Assembly: GCA_964247055.1 (NCBI GenBank)
Contig: OZ176055.1
Location: 620,001-684,000 of the forward strand
DNA: 64,000 nt
Origin: Paragordius varius
Lineage: Eukaryota > Nematomorpha
Direction of reading: 5' to 3'
Below, in pieces: positions 47,990 through 61,082 of the stretch (position 1 is its first letter; each line of letters begins with the position of its first letter). The position numbers and the translations under genes were made by a program. The notes beneath the pieces are model-generated. The model ran no database searches. It worked only from the letters and a program-made list of their open reading frames with translations, and was not told where the DNA came from.

Positions 47990-49160
47990 CTAATTTTAAT
48001 AGAAATAAATTTTTTACTTTATTCAGAATATTGTCCATCGGCTTCAACACATTTCCCCCATCTCTTAGGTTAGATATTCAATAAAACTCTTGAGCTTTGC
48101 GGCATACCATTCCTCAAGCCATTTTCCATCTTGATATCATTAAAGTTCTGTCCTGCCATGTTTCCCATTGATGCAAGGAGGTGATAGTAAGATGGCACCG
48201 GAGAGTACGGAGGCGAAAGTAATTTCCATCGAAACGACTGTAAGGTGTCCATCACTGGTTATGCTGTGTGACACAGAATTGTCATGTAGTAAAATCACTT
48301 TACCATGTCTTCTGCCCGTTTTGGTCGTTTTTCGATTAATGCATGGTTTTAATCAGGGGTATCCATATCACATATATTCCTCAGGCTGCTTTAATAGTTT
48401 TATTTATTTTAACCTCAATTTTGGATGATATACGTCTAATTAATACTAAATTTTTGGTTAAAGTCTAATTTTTTTAAACATTTTTTGGAAACTTTTGCTT
48501 ACCGATCCAAGTGTGTTGGACAACCCTGGTTTATAAATCATTTTTGGCGTTGTGTATTTAAGGTTTTACCGGATTTAAAAAATTCATAATAGGATAGATC
48601 TCTTTTTAAAGGGATTAGGCTTTTGTATTAATTAATACCGGTTTGGCAAGGTGGAACCCACAATTTTTCCGCTCTAGATTTACAAAATAAAGCCACTTCT
48701 CAGGACTCGTCTAATTCGATGCAAAATTTGCTTGAGATGGAAGCAAGATTCGACAAATTATTTGGCGTTTAGATTTTGACTGTGAGGGCCGAGTTTATTG
48801 GGTTTTCCTACTGTTTTAGGGGTCTACTCATTATTTTTTTTGTGTCAAAAGAACGCTTCTGCCAATTATGGTTGATAAGTTCAGTCATCATCCAATAACT
48901 CTCAAAGTTTATTCGCAATTGTGTGGTGTACCAAAGTGCCCAATCTCTTTCACGCTAAAATCACAGCTTTTACATTTTCGAAACTTCGTTTCATACGTTT
49001 TAATCGATACATGTTCTCCATATGTTTTTACGAGCGAACGAAAACTAACACCTTTTGTTTCAATAAGAAAGATAAGGCCTGCCTTCGTTTTCAGGCACAA
49101 CAATTCTACATGATTAGTGATTGATAAAATTAAGATGCTACCTTTCGGCAGACCCAAATT
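47990..49160 (-). pseudogene. Decayed mariner transposon (transposase relic)
   Basis: Minus-strand translated pieces follow a mariner transposase in order. N-terminal helix-turn-helix region (49,157-48,909): KTYGEHVSIKTYETKFRKCK, then a GDFSVKD-like DFSVKE. Middle (about 48,680-48,560): ALFCKSRAEKLWVPP and YYEFFKSGKTLN. Second catalytic region (about 48,350-48,270): ALIEKRPKRA and KVILLHDNS. C-terminal region (48,255-48,070): LLSPPYSPVPSYYHLLASM and QNFNDIKMENGL, then EMGEMC. Normal length would be about 345 residues. Many frame breaks are present, and terminal inverted repeats could not be placed. Confidence 0.75.
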
Positions 49161-49199
49161 GTGTTAAAGTCATATGAAAAAAGGGTCTGCATCAAAATA

Positions 49200-50163
49200 A
49201 GTGCCCAATTTTTGCTAACGTCTTTTCTTCATTAAACCGGTAATGACTAATGACTACACCTGGTATATCTCTAGTTATGATTATAGCTAGATGAGATTTA
49301 ACATAAGAAAATAAGAATATATACTTGTGTATATAACAATAACACATTTCGGAATTCCACACACAAATATAAATGCTATTAGCTTCGTTCAAATTAGGCT
49401 TTGGCGCTTTTGTCACGGAATTCGTAGGCATTCCAATAATCGTTTTTTGACTCGTCCAACAACGTTTTATTAAGTGAGAATCATGCCTTGAATCGAATCC
49501 CCGCACATCCCTATAAAATTATTTATTTAAGACAAATTAAAACTAATAAAATTAAAAGCAATCACATACTTAAAATTTTGACAATGAGTAATAATATGTG
49601 GAATCGATACGAAATCTCGGTCACGATTTCCTTTCTTTGCACTTGCCATAAGTATATTGACAAAAAAGATTGGTAAAAAAACAAGTTTCATTCTTTGAAA
49701 AAAATATTTTCTCTGTTGATAAAAAAGTTCAATCTATAAGTCTCCTTTTAAGACGTGATTTTGGGGTTTTACCCATTAAAACATCTTGATTCGTTAACTT
49801 AATGAGGCTAATATACCACATTATCTATTCGACATTATGTTGTTTGCTTACGCCGAAAGACTAAGTAGTGTGAGCTATCGTATTAAACAAGATAATAAAT
49901 ATTTAACTTTTTCCCAATACAAAAACAAATGTTTCAGGAGGTTGTGGGGTAAAAATGTTTTAAAAAGCGAATATTTATAAAAATACATTTCAACACAATG
50001 AGAAAACTTTCTTAATTAAAAGTTAAAGAAAATAAAGCATCAATATATGAGACAATAATTCTTTAACACTTTTAAGAGGTCCCTCAGGCTGGAGTGAATA
50101 ACAACCAAAAAAATGCATTATTAATGAAACAGTGGTTTTATGTAAAAAAATAAAATCTACACA
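49200..50163. other. Intergenic AT-rich sequence
   Basis: No gene or known repeat is recognised before the Helitron array. Confidence 0.4.
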
Positions 50164-53100
50164 TCTATATATTTATAAAAATGGAAAATGCTGGCTTTGT
50201 GATCTGGTACAGGAAAACCGGTAGACCCAATCAAATCCAAATATCGAAAAAATATAATCATTAATAAATGTCCCGACAATAGCTTCGCCCTTTTTTTGAA
50301 ATAGGCCCCCAGTTCGGGCCCACCCCGTATGAAAAACGGGTTTTTTTTGAAAACAGAAGTCCACGAAATCGTGTTTTTGAGACAATTTTCCGGAGAACGT
50401 GTTGGACCATTCAATTTCAAATATAATTTTTGTTTACTTATTTTCGATTGCGCCGAACATAGTCGAGCCACTTTTTTGATTTAGGCCCTCTTTTTACCCG
50501 CTCCCCCCGTAAAATGCCATTTTTTTCAAAAAACAAAGTCCACAAAAATAATTTTCTAAATCGATTTTTCGCCCTAGGTATGAGACCGTAAAAATTCAAT
50601 AAAGATTCCACGTATTCCCTGTTAAAAGGCAAAAATTTTAGTCCACCGTTTATTTGATGATAGCTGCTGGGTAAGGAGCTACCCGCTAAAAACTGATTTT
50701 TCATATAACTTTGTGAACTGTTTCCGGAAAACCGGTGATCCCAATCAAATCCAAATATCGAAAAAATTTAATCATTAATGAATGCCCCGACAATAGCTTC
50801 GCCCTTTTTTGGAATTAGGTCCCCAGTTCGGGCCCACCCCGTGTGAAAAATGGGTCAAGTCAATTTTTTGGAGAACGTGTTGGACCATTCAATTTCAAAT
50901 ATGAATTTTGTTTACTTATTTTTGATCGCGCTGAACATAGTCGAGTCACTTTTTTGATTTAGGCCCTCTTTTTACCCGCTACCCCCGTAAAATGCCATTT
51001 TTTTCAAAAAAAAACAAAGTCCACAAAAATATTTTTTTGATTGTATTTTTTTGTCCACGGTATGAGACTGTAAAAATTCAATAAAGATTCCACGTATTCC
51101 CTGTTAAAAGGCAAAAATTTTAGTCAAGCGTTTCTTTGATGATAGATGCTGAGTAAGGAGTATCTATCATATGCATAGCATGTTAAAAGATATATGGATA
51201 TTAATACATTATTTATCCTCATCTATATATTTATAAAAATGGAAAATGCTGGCTTTGTGATCTGGTACAGGAAAACCGGTAGACCCAATCAAATCCAAAT
51301 ATCGAAAAAATATAATCATTAATAAATGTCCCGACAATAGCTTCGCCCTTTTTTGGAATTAGGTCCCCAGTTCGGGCCCACCCCGTGTGAAAAATGGGTC
51401 AAGTCAATTTTTTGGAGAACGTGTTGGACCATTCAATTTCAAATATGAATTTTGTTTACTTATTTTTGATCGCGCTGAACATAGTCGAGTCACTTTTTTG
51501 ATTTAGGCCCTCTTTTTACCCGCTACCCCCGTAAAATGCCATTTTTTTCAAAAAAAAACAAAGTCCACAAAAATATTTTTTTGATTGTATTTTTTTGTCC
51601 ACGGTATGAGACTGTAAAAATTCAATAAAGATTCCACGTATTCCCTGTTAAAAGGCAAAAATTTTAGTCAAGCGTTTCTTTGATGATAGATGCTGAGTAA
51701 GGAGTATCTATCATATGCATAGCATGTTAAAAGATATATGGATATTAATACATTATTTATCCTCATCTATATATTTATAAAAATGGAAAATGCTGGCTTT
51801 GTGATCTGGTACAGGAAAACCGGTAGACCCAATCAAATCCAAATATCGAAAAAATATAATCATTAATAAATGTCCCGACAATAGCTTCGCCCTTTTTTGG
51901 AATTAGGTCCCCAGTTCGGGCCCACCCCGTGTGAAAAATGGGTCAAGTCAATTTTTTGGAGAACGTGTTGGACCATTCAATTTCAAATATGAATTTTGTT
52001 TACTTATTTTTGATCGCGCTGAACATAGTCGAGTCACTTTTTTGATTTAGGCCCTCTTTTTACCCGCTACCCCCGTAAAATGCCATTTTTTTCAAAAAAA
52101 AACAAAGTCCACAAAAATAATTTTTTAAATCGATTTTTCGCCCTAGGTATGAGACCGTAAAAATTCAATAAAGATTCCACGTATTCCCTGTTAAAAGGCA
52201 AAAATTTTAGTCTACCGTTTATTTGATGATAGCTGCTGGGTAAGGAGCTACCCGCTAAAAACTGATTTTTCATATAAATTTCTGATCTGTTTCCGAAAAA
52301 CCGGTGAACCCAATCAAATTTAAACATCGAAAAAATTTAATCATTAATGAATGCCCCGACAATAGCTTCGCCCTTTTTTGGAATTAGGTCCCCAGTTCGG
52401 GGCCACCCCGTGTGAAAAATGGGTTAAGTCAATTTTTTGGAGAAAGTGTTGGACCATTCAATTTCAAATATGAATTTTGTTTACTTATTTTTGATAGCGC
52501 TGAACATAGTCGAGTCACTTTTTTGATTTAGGCCCTCTTTTTACCCGCTACCCCCGTAAAATGCCATTTTTTTCAAAAAAAAACAAAGTCCACAAAAATA
52601 TTTTTTTGATTGTATTTTTTTGTCCACGGTATGAGACTGTAAAAATTCAATAAAGATTCCACGTATTCCCTGTTAAAAGGCAAAAATTTTAGTCAAGCGT
52701 TTCTTTGATGATAGATGCTGAGTAAGGAGTATCTATCATATGCATAGCATGTTAAAAGATATATGGATATTAATACATTATTTATCCTCATCTATATATT
52801 TATAAAAATGGAAAATGCTGGCTTTGTGATCTGGTACAGGAAAACCGGTAGACCCAATCAAATCCAAATATCGAAAAAATATAATCATTAATAAATGTCC
52901 CGACAATAGCTTCGCCCTTTTTTTGAAATAGGCCCCCAGTTCGGGCCCACCCCGTATGAAAAACGGGTTTTTTTTGAAAACAGAAGTCCACAAAATCGTG
53001 TTTTTGAGACAATTTTCCGGAGAACGTGTTGGACCATTCAATTTCAAATATAATTTTTGTTTACTTATTTTCGATTGCGCCGAACATAGTCGAGCCACTT

Positions 53101-56100
53101 TTTTGATTTAGGCCCTCTTTTTACCCGCTCCCCCCGTAAAATGCCATTTTTTTCAAAAAACAAAGTCCACAAAAATAATTTTCTAAATCGATTTTTCGCC
53201 CTAGGTATGAGACCGTAAAAATTCAATAAAGATTCCACGTATTCCCTGTTAAAAGGCAAAAATTTTAGTCCACCGTTTATTTGATGATAGCTGCTGGGTA
53301 AGGAGCTACCCGCTAAAAACTGATTTTTCATATAACTTTGTGAACTGTTTCCGGAAAACCGGTGATCCCAATCAAATCCAAATATCGAAAAAATTTAATC
53401 ATTAATGAATGCCCCGACAATAGCTTCGCCCTTTTTTGGAATTAGGTCCCCAGTTCGGGCCCACCCCGTGTGAAAAATGGGTCAAGTCAATTTTTTGGAG
53501 AACGTGTTGGACCATTCAATTTCAAATATGAATTTTGTTTACTTATTTTTGATCGCGCTGAACATAGTCGAGTCACTTTTTTGATTTAGGCCCTCTTTTT
53601 ACCCGCTACCCCCGTAAAATGCCATTTTTTTCAAAAAAAAACAAAGTCCACAAAAATATTTTTTTGATTGTATTTTTTTGTCCACGGTATGAGACTGTAA
53701 AAATTCAATAAAGATTCCACGTATTCCCTGTTAAAAGGCAAAAATTTTAGTCAAGCGTTTCTTTGATGATAGATGCTGAGTAAGGAGTATCTATCATATG
53801 CATAGCATGTTAAAAGATATATGGATATTAATACATTATTTATCCTCATCTATATATTTATAAAAATGGAAAATGCTGGCTTTGTGATCTGGTACAGGAA
53901 AACCGGTAGACCCAATCAAATCCAAATATCGAAAAAATTTAATCATTAATGAATGCCCCGACAATAGCTTCGCCCTTTTTTGGAATTAGGTCCCCAGTTC
54001 GGGCCCACCCCGTGTGAAAAATGGGTCAAGTCAATTTTTTGGAGAACGTGTTGGACCATTCAATTTCAAATATGAATTTTGTTTACTTATTTTTGATCGC
54101 GCTGAACATAGTCGAGTCACTTTTTTGATTTAGGCCCTCTTTTTACCCGCTACCCCCGTAAAATGCCATTTTTTTCAAAAAAAAACAAAGTCCACAAAAA
54201 TAATTTTTTAAATCGATTTTTCGCCCTAGGTATGAGACCGTAAAAATTCAATAAAGATTCCACGTATTCCCTGTTAAAAGGCAAAAATTTTAGTCTACCG
54301 TTTATTTGATGATAGCTGCTGGGTAAGGAGCTACCCGCTAAAAACTGATTTTTCATATAAATTTCTGATCTGTTTCCGAAAAACCGGTGAACCCAATCAA
54401 ATTTAATCGAAAAAATTTAATCATTAATGAATGCCCCGACAATAGCTTCGCCCTTTTTTGGAATTAGGTCCCCAGTTCGGGGCCACCCCGTGTGAAAAAT
54501 GGGTTAAGTCAATTTTTTGGAGAACGTGTTGGACCATTCAATTTCAAATATGAATTTTGTTTACTTATTTTTGATCGCGCTGAACATAGTCGAGTCACTT
54601 TTTTGATTTAGGCCCTCTTTTTACCCGCTACCCCCGTAAAATGCCATTTTTTTCAAAAAAAAACAAAGTCCACAAAAATATTTTTTTGATTGTATTTTTT
54701 TGTCCACGGTATGAGACTGTAAAAATTCAATAAAGATTCCACGTATTCCCTGTTAAAAGGCAAAAATTTTAGTCAAGCGTTTCTTTGATGATAGATGCTG
54801 AGTAAGGAGTATCTATCATATGCATAGCATGTTAAAAGATATATGGATATTAATACATTATTTATCCTCATCTATATATTTATAAAAATGGAAAATGCTG
54901 GCTTTGTGATCTGGTACAGGAAAACCGGTAGACCCAATCAAATCCAAATATCGAAAAAATATAATCATTAATAAATGTCCCGACAATAGCTTCGCCCTTT
55001 TTTTGAAATAGGCCCCCAGTTCGGGCCCACCCCGTATGAAAAACGGGTTTTTTTTGAAAACAGAAGTCCACGAAATCGTGTTTTTGAGACAATTTTCCGG
55101 AGAACGTGTTGGACCATTCAATTTCAAATATAATTTTTGTTTACTTATTTTCGATTGCGCCGAACATAGTCGAGCCACTTTTTTGATTTAGGCCCTCTTT
55201 TTACCCGCTCCCCCCGTAAAATGCCACCTTTTTCAAAAAACAAAGTCCACAAAAATAATTTTCTAAATCGATTTTTCGCCCTAGGTATGAGACCGTAAAA
55301 ATTCAATAAAGATTCCACGTATTCCCTGTTAAAAGGCAAAAATTTTAGTCCACCGTTTATTTGATGATAGCTGCTGGGTAAGGAGCTACCCGCTAAAAAC
55401 TGATTTTTCATATAACTTTGTGAACTGTTTCCGGAAAACCGGTGATCCCAATCAAATCCAAATATCGAAAAAATTTAATCATTAATGAATGCCCCGACAA
55501 TAGCTTCGCCCTTTTTTGGAATTAGGTCCCCAGTTCGGGCCCACCCCGTGTGAAAAATGGGTCAAGTCAATTTTTTGGAGAACGTGTTGGACCATTCAAT
55601 TTCAAATATGAATTTTGTTTACTTATTTTTGATCGCGCTGAACATAGTCGAGTCACTTTTTTGATTTAGGCCCTCTTTTTACCCGCTACCCCCGTAAAAT
55701 GCCATTTTTTTCAAAAAAAAACAAAGTCCACAAAAATATTTTTTTGATTGTATTTTTTTGTCCACGGTATGAGACTGTAAAAATTCAATAAAGATTCCAC
55801 GTATTCCCTGTTAAAAGGCAAAAATTTTAGTCAAGCGTTTCTTTGATGATAGATGCTGAGTAAGGAGTATCTATCATATGCATAGCATGTTAAAAGATAT
55901 ATGGATATTAATACATTATTTATCCTCATCTATATATTTATAAAAATGGAAAATGCTGGCTTTGTGATCTGGTACAGGAAAACCGGTAGACCCAATCAAA
56001 TCCAAATATCGAAAAAATATAATCATTAATAAATGTCCCGACAATAGCTTCGCCCTTTTTTTGAAATAGGCCCCCAGTTCGGGCCCACCCCGTATGAAAA

Positions 56101-57491
56101 ACGGGTTTTTTTTGAAAACAGAAGTCCACGAAATCGTGTTTTTGAGACAATTTTCCGGAGAACGTGTTGGACCATTCAATTTCAAATATAATTTTTGTTT
56201 ACTTATTTTCGATTGCGCCGAACATAGTCGAGCCACTTTTTTGATTTAGGCCCTCTTTTTACCCGCTCCCCCCGTAAAATGCCATTTTTTTCAAAAAAAA
56301 ACAAAGTCCACAAAAATAATTTTTTAAATCGATTTTTCGCCCTAGGTATGAGACCGTAAAAATTCAATAAAGATTCCACGTATTCCCTGTTAAAAGGCAA
56401 AAATTTTAGTCTACCGTTTATTTGATGATAGCTGCTGGGTAAGGAGCTACCCGCTAAAAACTGATTTTTCATATAAATTTCTGATCTGTTTCCGAAAAAC
56501 CGGTGAACCCAATCAAATTTAAACATCGAAAAAATTTAATCATTAATGAATGCCCCGACAATAGCTTCGCCCTTTTTTGGAATTAGGTCCCCAGTTCGGG
56601 GCCACCCCGTGTGAAAAATGGGTTAAGTCAATTTTTTGGAGAACGTGTTGGACCATTCAATTTCAAATATGAATTTTGTTTACTTATTTTTGATCGCGCT
56701 GAACATAGTCGAGTCACTTTTTTGATTTAGGCCCTCTTTTTACCCGCTCCCCCCGTAAAATGCCATTTTTTTCAAAAAACAAAGTCCACAAAAATAATTT
56801 TCTAAATCGATTTTTCGCCCTAGGTATGAGACCGTAAAAATTCAATAAAGATTCCACGTATTCCCTGTTAAAAGGCAAAAATTTTAGTCCACCGTTTATT
56901 TGATGATAGCTGCTGGGTAAGGAGCTACCCGCTAAAAACTGATTTTTCATATAACTTTGTGAACTGTTTCCGGAAAACCGGTGATCCCAATCAAATCCAA
57001 ATATCGAAAAAATTTAATCATTAATGAATGCCCCGACAATAGCTTCGCCCTTTTTTGGAATTAGGTCCCCAGTTTGAACCCACCCCGTGTGAAAAATGGG
57101 TCAAGTCAATTTTTTGGAGAACGTGTTGGACCATTCAATTTCAAATATGATTTTTGTTTACTTATTTTCGATTGCGCCGAACATAGTCGAGTCACTTTTT
57201 TGATTTAGGCCCTCTTTTTACCCGCTCCCCCCGTAAAATGCCATTTTTTCAAAAAAAAAACAAAGTCCACAAAAATATTTTTTTGATTGTATTTTTTTGC
57301 CCACGGTATGAGACTGTAAAAATTCGAGAAAGATTTTTCATATTGCCTGTTAAAAGGCAAAAATTTTAGTCAGGCGTTTCTTTGATGATAGCTGCTGAGT
57401 AAGGAGTATCTATCATATGTATAGCATGTTACCCCCCCCAGAAGTCCGAAGGACTTCCTCGGGCTGCGTAGCAGCACGAGATTCACGCTAG
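50164..57491 (+). mobile_element. Helitron concatemer: seven 5' ends, one 3' end
   Basis: TCTATATATTT 5' ends preceded by A start at 50,164, 51,222, 51,766, 52,791, 53,849, 54,871 and 55,929. The spacings are 1058, 544, 1025, 1058, 1022 and 1058 bp. Each unit is built from subunits of roughly 480-545 bp (14 in all, counted by the CCCGACAATAGCTTCGCCC block). Between units a constant linker (AAAGATATATGGATATTAAT and following) leads into the next 5' end. Only the last unit carries the 3' hairpins and CTAG (57,488-57,491, before T). Units are nearly identical, which implies recent expansion, although assembly error is possible. The open frames repeated in the units have no domains and are not regarded as genes. 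Confidence 0.85.
57441..57491 (+). terminator. Helitron 3' terminus: double hairpin and CTAG
   Basis: The first hairpin is GAAGTCC-GAA-GGACTTC (57,441-57,457). The second has arms CTCGGGCTGC and GCAGCACGAG with loop GTA (57,458-57,480). A 7-nt spacer ATTCACG and CTAG follow. The same arrangement ends the elements at 7,278, 20,844 and 39,679. In Helitrons the hairpin acts as a rolling-circle transposition terminator, not a transcription terminator. Confidence 0.85.
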
Positions 57492-57560
57492 TATATATAT
57501 ATAAATAAATGTGGATATTATCGTTCTCAATATTATATAATGCTTTATTCAAAACATTTA

Positions 57561-57720
57561 CATTAAAAATTGAAATTATACGGACAAAACGTAATAATAT
57601 AAAGACAAATAATTTTTTCATAAGACAACCACACTTTTTAAACCTTAGTTTTTCTCATATAAATTATATAAGTACAATTCATAAATAAAAAATTGATTGT
57701 CTAACAAATTTAATTCTCTA
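57561..57720. mobile_element. Tc1/mariner-like MITE, left part
   Basis: Matches the left half of the MITE at 27,391-27,677 (ATTAAAAATTGAAATTATAC, GGACAAAACGTAA, GACAACCACAC, TTTCTCATATAAATTATATA). It follows TA. The right end was not found. Confidence 0.5.
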
Positions 57721-57752
57721 TTTTATACAAGTTTACACTTATATAGCACATA

Positions 57753-60700
57753 CAGTATGCATTTTAATGTATGTTCAGTAATTTTATTACCAGTCCAATA
57801 ACATAAATGGTTTATATAATGCGTAAATGAGCCACGAAATTATTTCGTAGTACACATATGAAAAAGGATTGACATGAGAATTAACATAGGCTTTAATTTT
57901 TGTAAGGTTAAAATTTGAGAATGTTATAGCATTTTATGTTAACATTTGTAATATTGTTGTTACGTATTTAGATCCGGAATTTTGTAGGTTTTAATCTTTG
58001 ATAAATTAATAAATAGTAATACGTATTTTAAGATATTTTATGTTAATTATTCCTAAATTTAATAATAAATATTTTTTAACATGCTAAATTCCTGTATTAA
58101 TCAATAGTATTATAATTTTATATAGTTGTTATTACTAATTAAAAAACACAGATTAATATATATTTGTGAAAATTTAAGTAGATATTAGATTTTTGTCTTA
58201 TGTTTTTTGCATTGTTAATTATTAATAATTTTTAAGTATTTCAGACATTTTAATCAGGTTTTAAATTTAGTCAAATTTAATTTTTTTTGTTTTTTTATTA
58301 ACATTGTTAATTGTAATCAATTACTACATATTTTGGACATTTTAAACAGGTGAAAATTGCGGTTTATAATAAATTTAGAAAATATTTAGTCTTTTTTGTT
58401 TTTTAGGTTTTGCATGGTTAATTTTAATTACTTAGTACATATTTTGGACATTTTAATAATTACAGGTAAAATCATTCAGATTTAAGAATTTTTTGTTTTT
58501 TCTGTACTGCATTTTTAATTGATAATAATTTAAAATAGTTCTGTTATAATTATCAAAACAGGTAAAAATATTTGGGTGTGAGTTTTTATTATTATTTAGG
58601 TATGCATTGTTAATTATTAAAATTTTTATTTTTTGTTATATTAATAAATACAAGTAAAACTATTTTTATTTAAGAAAATTTATGTATTTTCAATTTGTTT
58701 TTTAGGTTTTTTTGTTAGTTATTCATGTTTTCAATATATTCGGCATAAATAAAGACAGGTAAAAGTCAATGTTTTTTGGTTTAATTAAATCACTAAAATA
58801 CTCAACCAGTTCAAAAGCTAACAATAAGGAAATAATTTTTAATTATAAATTTATTTATATATAAATGTATTTTCATATAGATCATAAATTAATGTTGGAG
58901 CATTGTTTGAAATTATCATTCTTATTGAGATGAATAAGGTAATTTTGATGATTGTAATATTGATATACGATGCGATGTGCATTCCTGGTGATTATATCTT
59001 AAATTAAGGAATATCATGAATGCCAAAAAATCACTAAGAAATGTAGATTATCCTGAAAATTACAATTATCATCATTTTCTGGGATGATTATAACTCAAAT
59101 ATAAGATAGAAACGTATTAGAAAATTAATACCTGGATTCTAGAAGTATTTTCAACATAATTTAAATATTGGAGGCTAAAACATCTAAAGTTTGAAAGGGG
59201 ATTAAATAAGGTTGACCTGGCTTTTTAACAACTAAACTTGCAAATATTTTCTTTATGAGAAGAAATTCAAAAATGATATTTTATGTTTTTTGCGTTTTCG
59301 TTCTACCATCCTAAACAATAAATAAAAAGGCTTATATGATTTCACCAATGACGTTAAATAGAAAATAGAGACAAAGATTTTTTTAAGCTTTAAATGCAAC
59401 AGCAAAACTAAGCAGTTTAGTATGGTAGAACGAAATCGTAAAAGCATAAAATATCATTTTTGAATTTTTTATCATGAAGAAAATATTTTTTGCAAATTTA
59501 GTTGTTAAAAAGCCAGTCAACCTTACTTTCAAACTTTGGATGTTTTAGCCTCCAATATTTAAATTATGTTGAAAATACTTCTAGAATCCAGGTATTAATT
59601 TTCTAATACGTTTCTATCTTATATTTGAGTTATAATCATCCAAAATGATGATAATTTTAATTTTCAGGATAATCTACATTTCTTAGTGATTTTCTGGCAT
59701 TCATGATATTCCTTAATTTAAGATATAATCACCAGGAATGCACATCGCATCGTATATCAATATTACAATCATCAAAATTACCTTATTCATCTCAATAAGA
59801 ATGCTAATTTCAAACAATGCTCCAACATTAATTTGTGATCTATATGATAATACATTTATATATAAATAAATTTATAATTAAAAATTATTTCCTTATTGTT
59901 AGCTTTTGAACTGGTTGAGTATATTTTTAGTGATTTGATTAAACCAAAAAACATTGACTTTTACCTGTCTTTATTGATGCCGAAAATATTGAAACCATGA
60001 ATAACTAACAAAAAACCTTAAAAACAAATTAAAAATACATAAATTTTCTTAAATAAAAATATTTTTACCTATTTAGTAATATAACAAAAAATAAAAATTT
60101 TAATAATTAACAATGCATACCTAAAAAATAACAAAAACTCACACCCAAATATTTTTACCTGTTTCGATAATTATAACAGAACCATTTTAAATTATTATTA
60201 AAAAATGCAATACAGAAAAAACAAAAAATTCTTAAATCTGGATGATTTTACCTGTAATTATTAAAATGTCCAAAATATGTAGTAATTAATTACAATTAAC
60301 AATGCAAAACCTAATGAAAACTAAATTTTTACTAATGTTTAAAACTGCAATTCTGTATTTTATAATGTCCAAAATATGTTGTTAATAATCACAATCAATG
60401 CAAAACCTAAAACCAAAAAAAACTAAATTTTTACTAAATTTGTTAAAAACCACAATTTTTACCTGTATTTATTAGAATGTCCAAAATATGTAGTAATTGA
60501 TTAAAATTAACAATGTTAAAAAAACAAAAAAAATTAAATTTGATTAAATTTAAAAACCGAATTTTTACCTGATTAAAATGTCTGAAATACTTAAAAATTA
60601 TTAATAATTAAGAATGTAAATAATAAAATACAAAAGTCTAATATCTACTTAAATTTTCACAAATATTTATTTACTTGTGTTTTTTTTTATTGGTAATAAC

Positions 60701-61080
60701 AACTATATATATAATATTGATTAATACAGGTACTTAGCATGTTGAAATATATTTATTATTAAATTTAGGAATCATTAACATAAAATGTCTTAAAATACGT
60801 ATTTTATTATTTTTAATTTACCAAAGATAAAAACCCACAAAATCCGCTTCTAAATACGTAACAACAATATACAAATGTTAACATAAATTGCTTTAATATT
60901 CTCAAAATTTAACATTACAATATATCCATCAAATTAAAGCCTATGTTAATTCTCACATCAATACTCTTTCAATGTGTACTACGAAATAATTTCGTAGGTC
61001 AGTATTTTACGCATTGGATAAACCATTTATGTTATTGGACTGGTAATAAAATTACTGAACATACATTAAAATGTATACTG
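57753..61080. mobile_element. 3.3-kb foldback palindrome with TA-CAGT ends
   Basis: Two arms of about 1.6 kb (57,753 to about 59,312, and about 59,421 to 61,080) are reverse complements, with a loop of about 110 bp. The outer ends read CAGTATGCATTTTAATG and the reverse complement of ATTAAAATGTATACTG, each flanked by TA (57,751-57,752; 61,081-61,082). That is the target signature of Tc1/mariner elements. Each arm contains tandem degenerate repeats of about 100 bp, an architecture known from foldback elements. There is no transposase. Small indels separate the arms, so it is not brand new. Confidence 0.8.
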
Positions 61081-61082
61081 TA

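Noticed and set aside
50157-56950. Repeated open frames of 70-107 codons on the minus strand through the Helitron array
   Set aside because: They recur only because the unit repeats, carry no domain, overlap in several frames and are interrupted in diverged copies; treated as non-coding Helitron sequence.
50164-57491. CRISPR-like regular repeat spacing
   Set aside because: Repeat units are about 0.5-1 kb with no short repeat/spacer structure, and the DNA is clearly from an animal.
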